A stretch of DNA of 64,000 nucleotides from Salmonella enterica subsp. enterica serovar Typhimurium str. LT2. GTDB lineage: Bacteria > Pseudomonadota > Gammaproteobacteria > Enterobacterales > Enterobacteriaceae. Made by a program: the position numbers and the translations under genes. Location: contig NC_003197.2 in the NCBI RefSeq assembly GCF_000006945.2, positions 1,736,001-1,800,000 of the forward strand, in the 5' to 3' direction. Each line of letters starts with the position of its first letter. Within the stretch, counting starts at the first letter, position 1. Positions 28,097 through 35,990 of this stretch are shown one piece after another. The notes beneath the pieces were generated by a model that was given only the letters and a program-made list of their open reading frames with translations, was not told the origin of the DNA and did not search any database.

Positions 28097-28221
28097 AACA
28101 ATTCCCTTTTATTAAATCATTAGAAATAATTACGAGATTTATAATCTCACGGGCTAAAAATTCAGGGTTATTCAATCATTTTAACCGCCTGTGAAATTAT
28201 GCCCTTCGCCATGCTAATTAC

Positions 28222-28314
28222 TTAGCTTTACTGGCAAAATCCGATCTCCAAGTGTAAAGTTTATTCAGAAACGTCAAGCAATTTAAATCTTTCTTGTTTT
28301 GCCAGAAAAGCTAA
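28222..28314. repeat. 18-bp inverted repeat in the zirU/regulator divergent promoter region
   Basis: The left arm TTAGCTTTACTGGCAAAA (28222-28239) and the right arm TTTTGCCAGAAAAGCTAA (28297-28314) are reverse complements at 17 of 18 positions. The arm centres are 75 bases apart. The pair fills the 300-base space between divergent zirU and the AraC-family gene, one arm nearer each gene. The arrangement suggests two regulator-binding sites in opposite orientation. Confidence 0.8.
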
Positions 28315-28395
28315 CAACCCCCCACTGGTTTAATAACACAGTATATCAAACACCTTAAATGTTTATATTTTCGGCTTCAATAAAGAGGAATGATG

Positions 28396-29247
28396 ATGAA
28401 AAAAGCCATAATAATCTCAGTATTAGAGCAAATAGAAAAAAATCTTGAAGAGAGGATTGATATTGAAAAGCTGGTTGTTATAACAGGTTATTCGCGAAGG
28501 AGTTTGCAGGATTTTTTTAAAGAAAAGTGTGGCGTCTCTATCGGAAAATATATCAGACAACGCAAGTTGAGCAGAAGCGCCACTCTGCTAAAGCTGACCT
28601 CTCAGTCGGTCACAGATATCGCGTTCAGAATGGGGTTTGATTCAGTGCAGTCCTATAGTCGAGAGTTCAAAAAAACATTTGGCGTCAATCCCAATAACTA
28701 TCGCAAGGCTGATTTCTGGGATCTCAGAAACCTACGGCCTCCCTACTGGCTTGACTGTGATGAGCATTATCAGTTCGAAATTTGTCAGCTTACGTCAAAA
28801 GAAATTTTCGGATTTCAAACGTCTCATCAGATCGCAACAAATGACCTTCCTAAAAAAGCGTCGCCTATAAAATGGAAAATCATTCATGAGACGCTCAGAA
28901 CGTGGGGCGAAAATGTGTATTGTCTCTCGTCTTTTAAGCCGGATAATACCAAAGACCAGGTCATCGCCGTAAGCAGTTTTTTTGGTATGGAACATAATTC
29001 CGTCGATGGAGGAAAAATACCCATGTCGAGGGTAATAAAATGTGGTAAATATGCAAAATTCCATTTTGTTGGTCATAAGGAACAATATCAACAATTTTCC
29101 AATACAATATATATGTGTATATTACCAAAACTGAATCTTATCAGGAGAGAAGGAGAAGATATTGAATACTTCCATTTGGCATCCGTCCAAAAGCAACAGA
29201 ATAATGAATCCATTGTCGATCTTTATTATTACATCCCTGTACTGTAA
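28396..29247 (+). CDS. AraC/Rob-like transcription regulator with GyrI-like domain
   Basis: The protein of 283 residues has an N-terminal AraC-type double helix-turn-helix (about 1-105: KLVVITGYSRRSLQDFFKE, then SVTDIAFRMGFDSVQSYSREF) and a C-terminal GyrI-like small-molecule domain (about 120-283), the layout of Rob. Three consecutive ATG codons follow GAGG; the third (28396) has the best spacing, and the first is at 28390. It is divergent from zirU and probably controls zirUTS. Codon use is AT-rich, fitting acquired DNA. LT2 counterpart STM1671. The ligand is unknown; the link to zinc is inferred from zir expression only. Confidence 0.85.
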   Translation: MKKAIIISVLEQIEKNLEERIDIEKLVVITGYSRRSLQDFFKEKCGVSIGKYIRQRKLSRSATLLKLTSQSVTDIAFRMGFDSVQSYSREFKKTFGVNPNNYRKADFWDLRNLRPPYWLDCDEHYQFEICQLTSKEIFGFQTSHQIATNDLPKKASPIKWKIIHETLRTWGENVYCLSSFKPDNTKDQVIAVSSFFGMEHNSVDGGKIPMSRVIKCGKYAKFHFVGHKEQYQQFSNTIYMCILPKLNLIRREGEDIEYFHLASVQKQQNNESIVDLYYYIPVL

Positions 29248-29691
29248 TGACTTCGTACCATCCACGCATTTCATCTGAAAAGTCTTCTCTTTTCAGAACG
29301 GTAATAAAACTCTCAGTATTGATTCTGGTAAAATAAGTGACTATTAATATAGTTAACGTTTTGAAAGAATTGAAAAAAATAAATTGCGTGCACGCGACAC
29401 CGGAGACAGATTACTGACAGTACTGTACGGTGTAGTGATCAGGTAATATTGGCTACAGTTTACGGTAAAAGCAAAGTCCATACTTTAACTATTAATGGGA
29501 GTATGCTGGCCGGGCGGCTTGCGGGGCCTTCATGCTCCCACATTTACAATGTTGGTATGATTACATTCTCTCTATACTTTACTGTGCTAACCTTTTATCT
29601 CGTTGAGATAACGTTTAATTAAAATGCTCTCTTTTTGATGTACATTATAAGAGGAGACATTATTCATATTTTCGAAATCAGGGCAGACGAT
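29248..29691. other. AT-rich intergenic region with a GC-rich hairpin
   Basis: No gene is supported in these 444 bases. A 45-base palindromic unit lies at 29496-29540, with outer arms TGGGAGTATG/CATGCTCCCA (one G-T wobble) and inner GGCC/GGCC-type pairing; its GC content contrasts sharply with the flanks. No T tract follows. The last 100 bases before the next gene are AT-rich and should hold its promoter. Confidence 0.5.
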
Positions 29692-30747
29692 ATGTATACA
29701 ACCATCAGAAACACAGCGCTAGCAATGGTAGCTTGTTTTTCGTATATCGCACATGCCAGTACCCACCCTCCTCTTATTATCACCAGGGGAGCCGGAGGAG
29801 ACGCCTCCGGAGCCACAGTCATTCATGATAATTGGCGGCATGGCACTCCTGACCTGGTCAATCTTACCGATATCCCCATAGATAAAATCAGACCAGAAAA
29901 ATACAGTTGCATACTGATTATTGGGCAAGGAGCTATAAAAGAGATGCTTCTTGCGAACAATGCCTCAGCAATACTTTCCGGAAAAACGGTTGGTCTGTAT
30001 AGTCATCTGATCGATCAGAACACGCTCAGATTACTTCGGCAATTGCAGAACAAAGTGAGATTCAATCTATTTTTTACCCGCTCGCAGATAACTCTACTAA
30101 AACTAAGGAATATTTCAGAATATAATTTTTTGAGTTCTAAAGTAAATAATGTCTGGGGACAAGACTCACTAGCAATTGAAACAGTGGCACCTGACAGGGG
30201 TAATATACCGGAAAAAGCGCTTCCCCTCAAAACAACAGATTATGTGATCTGGCTGGGTGGAAACTATACTACTTCCTCTGGTACGCAGCGTATCTTCACA
30301 AACGATCAGATTGTTGTAGCCCTGAAACCACTACATAATGTTATTTCATCAAATGCATCGATTGCTATTATGCTTTCACCACGTTTTTTTGATAATAGCG
30401 TGAGTAAAGAAGCAAAAGTTAAACGACTGAAGGCAGTGCTTAACACCTTTTCGCGAAACAGGGTCACATTTTATATGAGTAAGGAGATGCTTGCTAATCT
30501 GAAAGAATTTGATTTGCCAGTTCAACTATCCCCTTCTTACGCAGAGCTGATGCGAATGCCCTGGGCCAGCGCTACCCGGCATTTTGCCTCTGTGGATCAA
30601 TATAACCTGTTTGCTGATCTCATACCTAAAGTTACGCCGTTTCTTCTTGAACCGAATGATGCCGATCAAGCTCTCTATGCGACGGATTATCTTAATACCC
30701 GGCGTGTAAGTCTGACCCAAAATATTCTTAACCACGGTTGTGACTAA
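29692..30747 (+). CDS. exported protein of unknown function, weakly like ELM1 proteins
   Basis: From the ATG at 29692 the protein has 351 residues and a Sec signal peptide (TIRNTALAMVACFSYIAHA) with cleavage before ST, so the mature protein is probably periplasmic. An upstream in-frame ATG at 29635 would bury the signal sequence. Alternating beta strands and helices with glycine turns (ITRGAGGDASG, VIWLGGNYTTSSG, IAIMLSPRFF) recall the mitochondrial-fission ELM1-like family, which has a glycosyltransferase-type fold, but the similarity is faint. LT2 counterpart STM1672. I cannot assign a reaction. The gene is AT-rich and lies in the accessory block. Confidence 0.6.
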   Translation: MYTTIRNTALAMVACFSYIAHASTHPPLIITRGAGGDASGATVIHDNWRHGTPDLVNLTDIPIDKIRPEKYSCILIIGQGAIKEMLLANNASAILSGKTVGLYSHLIDQNTLRLLRQLQNKVRFNLFFTRSQITLLKLRNISEYNFLSSKVNNVWGQDSLAIETVAPDRGNIPEKALPLKTTDYVIWLGGNYTTSSGTQRIFTNDQIVVALKPLHNVISSNASIAIMLSPRFFDNSVSKEAKVKRLKAVLNTFSRNRVTFYMSKEMLANLKEFDLPVQLSPSYAELMRMPWASATRHFASVDQYNLFADLIPKVTPFLLEPNDADQALYATDYLNTRRVSLTQNILNHGCD

Positions 30748-30960
30748 ATAAAACGCGCAGAATCCGGGATAGTTAGCAATCCAAAACAGACCGTTAGCCA
30801 TGAGTACTGTTTATCTTCACTATACAGGGAACAACCAAATAACTGACAACACAAATCAAGCCGAGACCCGGAATTCGGCTATACAGGCGCTCTATTCAAT
30901 TCAGGCCCAGAAACAGTCCGGTACCCATACTGGACACGGCCTCCCAACTGCTTTAGCGCA
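30748..30960. other. short intergenic stretch after the exported protein gene
   Basis: About 210 bases between convergent genes. A plus-strand open frame here has no ribosome site and no recognisable product. No terminator with a T tract is evident. Confidence 0.35.
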
Positions 30961-31197
30961 TTACCAGTCCAGCTTCGATGCGCCTTCTGTCGTCTGCACT
31001 ATTTCACTGGTTTTCATAACGCGATGATAACCATAAACATCAGCGTATTTCGTCATTCCGGTTGCGGTGTCAACCTCCGGCTTACCCTGCGTTTCAATAA
31101 TCTCTCCCGTCCGGGTCGTCATGGTATAGGTCGTTGTACATCCGGCTAGCATCAACACTGATAAGCTAAGTACCGTAATAAGACTACATTTTTGCAT
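30961..31197 (-). CDS. YgdI/YgdR-like small lipoprotein
   Basis: The 78-residue protein starts at MQKCSLITVL (31197, after GGAAACGAG) and has a lipobox LMLAGC. The mature part shows the SH3-like YgdR fold pattern: YTMTTRTGEIIETQGKPEVD and TGMTKYADVYGYHRVMKTSEIVQ. Paralogues are common in enterobacteria and sit in the envelope; their function is unknown. LT2 counterpart STM1673. Confidence 0.82.
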   Translation of the reverse strand: MQKCSLITVLSLSVLMLAGCTTTYTMTTRTGEIIETQGKPEVDTATGMTKYADVYGYHRVMKTSEIVQTTEGASKLDW

Positions 31198-31325
31198 TTC
31201 TCGTTTCCCTGGCACCTCTATTTTTGATGTACTTTACCGAATACCGCAACGGCAAGATGGATGATTAGGGCTATTGCTCCCTGTTTGTCCGTATCTGACT
31301 GGCTCAGGTTTTTTGATGCGCTGCG

Positions 31326-31916
31326 TTAATCCGGCAGTAATCGCTCCAGCACATCCCCAGCCAGAAGCACGCTCTCCTGAAGACGCTCCAGGCCATACCC
31401 CGCTCGCGCCTTGGCGGAAAGCCCCGCCATTAGCGTCCCCATAAAGTCCGTCGTCCGGTCAGCCTCTTGCGGATACCGCATGGCGACATAAGTGCGAATC
31501 AGGTTTTCAGCAGCGATGTAAAACTCGCAGGCGGCCTCTCGTGCCGGTTTATCGTTACAATGAGCGCCCTCCAGAACCAGACACCCAGTGGCATCAGGAT
31601 CGGCAGCGTAACGTCTTGCCGCTTCCATCAGCACATCGATAAGGCACTTCGCGGTCGGGCGATCGTGACGCAGAAGCGCCCCGAGCGGAATCGCGTCGGT
31701 CATCCTGTAACGCTTTAATACGCGAGTATACAGCCCCAACTTGCTACCAAACGCCGCATAGAAACTGGGAGGATTGATCCCGAACGCTTTTGTCAGATCC
31801 GCTACGCTCACCGCGTCGTAGCCGCGCGAATGAAATAAATGTTGAGCGGTTTCAATGGCTTGCTCCGGATCGAACTGGCGAGGGCGACCCGGCGTTCGGC
31901 TATGTTTTGTAGTCAT
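31326..31916 (-). CDS. bdcR: TetR-family repressor, BdcR-like
   Basis: The 196-residue protein starts at ATG 31916 (MTTKHSRTPGRPRQF); thirteen further in-frame codons lie upstream but the E. coli BdcR start aligns here. The N-terminal helix-turn-helix (VSVADLTKAFGINPPSFYAAFGSK) is clear, and the C-terminal domain keeps TGCLVLEGAH and TDFMGTLMAGLSAKAR. It is divergent from the bdcA homologue. Its start codon lies inside a TGTAGT-N4-ACTACA palindrome, which predicts autorepression. Effector unknown. Confidence 0.83.
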   Translation of the reverse strand: MTTKHSRTPGRPRQFDPEQAIETAQHLFHSRGYDAVSVADLTKAFGINPPSFYAAFGSKLGLYTRVLKRYRMTDAIPLGALLRHDRPTAKCLIDVLMEAARRYAADPDATGCLVLEGAHCNDKPAREAACEFYIAAENLIRTYVAMRYPQEADRTTDFMGTLMAGLSAKARAGYGLERLQESVLLAGDVLERLLPD

Positions 31917-31923
31917 TACTACA
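31908..31923. promoter_or_regulatory. predicted BdcR operator 1, overlapping the bdcR start codon
   Basis: TGTAGT-CATT-ACTACA is a perfect six-base inverted repeat. The central CAT is the complement of the bdcR ATG. An identical half-site pair occurs 50 bases away on the bdcA side, which points to a TetR-type dimer site. Confidence 0.7.
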
Positions 31924-31957
31924 TAACTCCTTGACGGCATGATTTCATTACGCATAT

Positions 31958-31973
31958 TGTAGTGGCTACTACA
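31958..31973. promoter_or_regulatory. predicted BdcR operator 2, upstream of bdcA
   Basis: TGTAGT-GGCT-ACTACA has the same arms and spacer length as operator 1; here the symmetry extends to ATTGTAGT/ACTACAAT. It ends 20 bases before the bdcA start, so bound repressor would block the bdcA promoter or early transcription. Confidence 0.75.
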
Positions 31974-31993
31974 ATATCATAAAGGACATCCTG

Positions 31994-32707
31994 ATGACGC
32001 TATTTCGCAACAAATCTGTACTGGTTTTAGGGGGAAGTCGTGGTATCGGCGCGGCTATTGTACGACGCTTTAGCGCTGACGGCGCATCGGTCGTTTTCAG
32101 CTACGCCGGATCGCGTGAAGCCGCCGAAAAACTGGCAACGGAAACCGGAAGCATCGCCATCCAGACGGATAGCGCCGATCGTGATGCCGTCATCAGCCTC
32201 GTGCGTGAGTACGGACCGCTGGATATTCTGGTCGTCAATGCGGGCGTCGCTCTCTTCGGCGATGCGCTGGAACAAGATAGCGATGCGATAGATCGTTTGT
32301 TCCGTATTAATATCCATGCGCCTTACCATGCGTCAGTCGAAGCAGCCCGCAACATGCCGGAAGGTGGACGCATTATTATTATCGGTTCCGTGAATGGCGA
32401 TCGGATGCCCGTACCGGGAATGGCCGCGTACGCCGCCAGTAAATCAGCCCTGCAAGGGCTGGCGCGCGGCCTGGCCCGTGATTTTGGCCCCCGCGGGATT
32501 ACGATAAATGTGGTGCAGCCAGGCCCGATTGATACCGACATCAATCCGGAAGATGGCCCCATGAAAGAGCTGATGCACAGTTTCATGGCGATCAAACGAC
32601 ACGGAAGACCTGAAGAAGTGGCTGGAATGGTGGCATGGCTTGCCGGTCCGGAAGCCTCTTTCGTCACCGGCGCGATGCACACCATCGATGGTGCCTTCGG
32701 CGCCTGA
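31994..32707 (+). CDS. bdcA: BdcA-like short-chain dehydrogenase/reductase
   Basis: The 237-residue protein is an SDR with the cofactor motif VLGGSRGIGAAIV, the NAG motif (VVNAGVAL) and the catalytic YAASK. It is very similar to E. coli BdcA, including VQPGPIDTD and the C-terminus MHTIDGAFGA. E. coli BdcA was reported to bind cyclic di-GMP and promote biofilm dispersal, while its enzymatic substrate is not established. It is divergent from its TetR repressor gene, as in E. coli, with two operators between them. A hairpin lies downstream. Confidence 0.88.
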   Translation: MTLFRNKSVLVLGGSRGIGAAIVRRFSADGASVVFSYAGSREAAEKLATETGSIAIQTDSADRDAVISLVREYGPLDILVVNAGVALFGDALEQDSDAIDRLFRINIHAPYHASVEAARNMPEGGRIIIIGSVNGDRMPVPGMAAYAASKSALQGLARGLARDFGPRGITINVVQPGPIDTDINPEDGPMKELMHSFMAIKRHGRPEEVAGMVAWLAGPEASFVTGAMHTIDGAFGA

Positions 32708-32723
32708 CGGCCAGGCGAATATC

Positions 32724-32756
32724 ACACGGTTGCCGTCTACGCTCCGGCAACCGTGT
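32724..32756. terminator. terminator hairpin between convergent bdcA and the aldo-keto reductase gene
   Basis: ACACGGTTGCCG and CGGCAACCGTGT form a perfect twelve-pair stem around a nine-base loop, 17 bases after the bdcA stop. It probably ends transcripts from both sides, although the flanking T content is low. Confidence 0.7.
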
Positions 32757-32797
32757 TAGAAGCTGTTCATGCGAGAAAACATCCGCAAGCGCCGGGA

Positions 32798-33667
32798 TCA
32801 ATCGTGGATTTTAACGCCAAGACAACCGCGAACAAATTCAGGATTAAAATGCTTCACCGCTTCGCCAACGTAGCCTAAATCAAGGGCGTTGATTTGAGCC
32901 ATTTCGTTATCCGTTAGTGAGAAATCCCAGATAGCAAAGTTCTCTTCAATACGTTCCTGTCGAGTGGATTTAGGAATAACCGTGACGCCACGCTGCACGT
33001 TCCAACGCAGGACAACCTGCGCGATGGTTTTTTGATGGGCATCGGCAATCCCTTGAAGCATGACATTTTCATACGGTTTATGTCTCCCGCCGCCTAACGG
33101 CGCCCACGCTTCAGGCTGAACGTTATAATGCTTCATGGTTTCCAGCGCGGCGGGTTGTGCAAAGTATGGATGCAATTCGACCTGGTTTACCATTGGCGTA
33201 ATTCTGACGGTTTCACAGAAGTTGGCTAACACATGCGCATAGAAGTTGGACACGCCAATGGCTTTTAGTTTACCGGCTTCATAAGCGTCCTCCAGCGCGC
33301 GCCACGCGCTAAAATAATCACCCATTGCCTGATGCAATAAATAGAGATCAAAATAATCTAACCCGGATTTTTTCAGCGACGCTTCAATACCTGCTTTGGC
33401 CAGATCGTAGTTAGCCATATCTTGCACCCACAGTTTAGAAGTAATAAATAACTCCTCACGGGTACACAGACCTGTCGCGATGGCTTCACGAACAGCGTCA
33501 CCAACGGCATCTTCATTGCCGTATACCGCAGCGGTATCGATAAGACGATAACCGCTGCGAATAGCGCTTAACACTGACTGCTGACATTCTTCTTTGTCGG
33601 TTACCTTAAAAACGCCAAAACCAACCATAGGCATTTTAAGGTTGTTACTTAATATTGAATATTCCAC
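32798..33667 (-). CDS. aldo/keto reductase (2,5-diketogluconate-reductase-like)
   Basis: The 289-residue protein is an AKR barrel. The catalytic tetrad is visible as Asp and Tyr in DTAAVYGNED, Lys in FITSKLWV and His in YLLHQAMGDY. The NADPH-binding end VIPKSTRQERIEENF is also present. It should reduce small aldehydes or ketones with NADPH; the substrate is unknown. It is convergent with bdcA and is followed upstream by a 270-base AT-rich space with no gene. Confidence 0.85.
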   Translation of the reverse strand: MEYSILSNNLKMPMVGFGVFKVTDKEECQQSVLSAIRSGYRLIDTAAVYGNEDAVGDAVREAIATGLCTREELFITSKLWVQDMANYDLAKAGIEASLKKSGLDYFDLYLLHQAMGDYFSAWRALEDAYEAGKLKAIGVSNFYAHVLANFCETVRITPMVNQVELHPYFAQPAALETMKHYNVQPEAWAPLGGGRHKPYENVMLQGIADAHQKTIAQVVLRWNVQRGVTVIPKSTRQERIEENFAIWDFSLTDNEMAQINALDLGYVGEAVKHFNPEFVRGCLGVKIHD

Positions 33668-33940
33668 GCTAAAGCACCCTTTCGTCGTAAAGACGCCATG
33701 ATAAGAGCAAAATACAGGTACAATGAGTATTGTTAAATACGATTATATTTATACAAAAAGTTCATTAATAACAGTTGTACAGATTTTTTATTGCATCTAA
33801 ACGTTCAGTGCTTGCTATATCCTCGCCGTGTAGCACCTGTTTGATAATGACTTTTCTTATGCGTCAAAACCAGTACCGTCATTTTGACCGTCTGTGAAAA
33901 AGTTTTCTGAACAGGCAATGCGATATCCGGAATAATATTT

Positions 33941-34846
33941 TTAGCGAAGAGGCGCCGGCTGGCTCAGCGCCGTTTTGCACCAGTCATAAAAAGCGCGTAC
34001 CGCAGGCGGCAGAAACCTGTTTTGCGGATAGACCAGCGCAAGCGGCAAATCATAAGAATGGTTGTCCATGCAGGTCACCAGCGCCCCGCTGTGCAGATAC
34101 GGCGCAACCAGATAGCTGGCGACGCGAATTAACCCCAGTCCCTGTATTCCGGCCTGAATATAAGCGTCCGTATCATCGACAACCAGCGTCTCCTGCACCC
34201 GTATCGCGTAATCCTTCCCTTCACGCGTAAAAAACCAGTCGATGGTACGCCCGGTGCGGTGGTTCAGGTAGCCGACCGCATGGTGCTTTTGCAGATCATC
34301 TAAATTTTCAGGGCTACCGTAACGCTCAATGTAAGTGGGCGATGCTGCTATCACCCAGTTAAAGCTGGCAAGTGGACGGGCAACCAGCGTGGTGGAATCA
34401 TCGATCCTGCCGGCCCGAATCACGCAGTCATACCCTTGAAGGATAATATCCTCCACGCTATCGCTGGAACAAAGTATCAGCTCCAGCTCCGGATACTGGC
34501 GCAAAAAGGCCGGGAGCGTGGGAATAATGCAATGTCGGGCGAGAGATTGCGGCATCCCCACTTTAAAACGCCCTTTGGGTTGTGCCGCCCGGCCGGGAAA
34601 TGACGACTCCATGGCCGCGATATCTGCCAGCACTCTTTTGCACTCTTCGTAGTAACGCCGCCCCTCTGCGGTCACACTAAGTTTGCGAGTTGTACGTTGC
34701 AAAAGTTGAATCTTAAGCCAGGATTCCAGTTCTTTAACCACTCGCGATACCGTTGAGCGCGGCACGCCCAGCACTTCGGCGGCTCTGATAAAACTATGGG
34801 TATCCACTACGCAAACATAGACCTGCATCGCTTCCAGCTTGTCCAT
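33941..34846 (-). CDS. LysR-family transcription regulator
   Basis: The 301-residue protein has the LysR winged helix (about residues 1-62: FIRAAEVLGVPRSTVSRVVKEL) and a periplasmic-binding-like effector domain with GRFKVGMPQSLARH near 90. It belongs to the AaeR/DsdC-like large group of LysR proteins whose partners are often redox enzymes. It is divergent from the NmrA-like gene with 118 bases between start codons, so it probably controls that gene and itself. Confidence 0.85.
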   Translation of the reverse strand: MDKLEAMQVYVCVVDTHSFIRAAEVLGVPRSTVSRVVKELESWLKIQLLQRTTRKLSVTAEGRRYYEECKRVLADIAAMESSFPGRAAQPKGRFKVGMPQSLARHCIIPTLPAFLRQYPELELILCSSDSVEDIILQGYDCVIRAGRIDDSTTLVARPLASFNWVIAASPTYIERYGSPENLDDLQKHHAVGYLNHRTGRTIDWFFTREGKDYAIRVQETLVVDDTDAYIQAGIQGLGLIRVASYLVAPYLHSGALVTCMDNHSYDLPLALVYPQNRFLPPAVRAFYDWCKTALSQPAPLR

Positions 34847-34964
34847 TTTCCCCCCGCCAATTATCCCATTTATCAGAACAGTCTAACCCGTCTTCGGCGT
34901 CTTATCGAACGCAGATCCCTGACGTAATCTCTATCTACAGGTGAATCAACACAGAGAGGCGCAA

Positions 34965-35894
34965 ATGAAACAATCCAATAATCAGGTGGGTGAAAAAGTA
35001 TTGGTGCTGGGCGCGGGACAACTGGGGGCGTCAGTGCTGGCGTCGTTGGTTCCGGCGGTCACACAGCGTAATGGTTCCGTTAGCGTTATTGTGTCAGGGC
35101 GATCCAGGGATAAACAGAGCAAACGACGTTCCAGCATTCATCAACAACTGGCAGATGCCGGTGCGCGGTTTATCCCGGTCGACATCGCAGGCAGTTCGGT
35201 TGCAGCGTTAAAAGATCAATTCCACGGTTTTGATACGATCATCAATTGTATGGGGTTTGTCGCCGGTGCGGGTACCCAGATAAAAATCACCCGCGCGGTA
35301 CTGGAGGCGGGCGTTAAGCGCTATTTCCCCTGGCAGTTTGGCGTGAATTACGATGTGGTCGGCAAAGGCAGTGGCCAGCCGGTGTGGGACGAACAGTATG
35401 ACGTCAGGACGCTTTTGCGCGAGCAAAACGTCACAGAGTGGGTGATTGTTTCAACTGGTATATTTACCTCTTTTCTCTTCGAACCAGCCTTTGGTGTGGT
35501 CAACTTAGCCAAAAAAACCATCAATGCCCTCGGCGGATGGGAAATGCAGGTCACCGTCACGTCGCCTGCGGATATTGGTCGCCTGACCACTGAAATTTAT
35601 CTGCATCAGCCGCGTATCACTAACGAAGTCGTCTTTGTCGCGGGGGAAACGACCTCTTATGCAAAACTGGCGGAAACGGTCGAACGCGTGACGCAGCAAA
35701 CTTTTACCCGAGGCGTATTGACGCTACCTGACTTACAGGAGCAACTCCGTTTACATCCGCATGACCCAATGCTGCGCTATCGCGTCGCCTTCGCGCGTGG
35801 TGACGGTATGTGGTGGCCGATGAGTGACACCTGGAATGCACAACATCATCTGCCGACACAGGATATTGCCGCCTGGCTGAAAACACAGCAATGA
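34965..35894 (+). CDS. NmrA/isoflavone-reductase-like NAD(P)-binding protein
   Basis: The 309-residue protein has an N-terminal Rossmann fold with VLVLGAGQLGASVL and an atypical-SDR core (NCMGFVAGAGTQ, RYFPWQFGVNYDVVGKG, TGIFTSFLFEP), as in NmrA and phenylcoumaran-benzylic-ether-reductase relatives. It may be a reductase or a redox sensor; the substrate is unknown. The start at 34965 follows AGAGAGGCG; an upstream ATG in frame lacks support. It is divergent from the LysR gene. Confidence 0.82.
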   Translation: MKQSNNQVGEKVLVLGAGQLGASVLASLVPAVTQRNGSVSVIVSGRSRDKQSKRRSSIHQQLADAGARFIPVDIAGSSVAALKDQFHGFDTIINCMGFVAGAGTQIKITRAVLEAGVKRYFPWQFGVNYDVVGKGSGQPVWDEQYDVRTLLREQNVTEWVIVSTGIFTSFLFEPAFGVVNLAKKTINALGGWEMQVTVTSPADIGRLTTEIYLHQPRITNEVVFVAGETTSYAKLAETVERVTQQTFTRGVLTLPDLQEQLRLHPHDPMLRYRVAFARGDGMWWPMSDTWNAQHHLPTQDIAAWLKTQQ

Positions 35895-35990
35895 GAACGG
35901 CGGCATCAGGCGCTCGCTTAATCCCCATGCCTTCTGCCAGCATCAGGCGGCGGGCGTGGCTACCTTGCGTTAACAAGAAACCAGTACGCA

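Noticed and set aside
30800..31027. 75-codon plus frame opposite the YgdR-like lipoprotein gene
   Set aside because: Its 3' part is antisense to the supported lipoprotein gene and no ribosome site precedes it.
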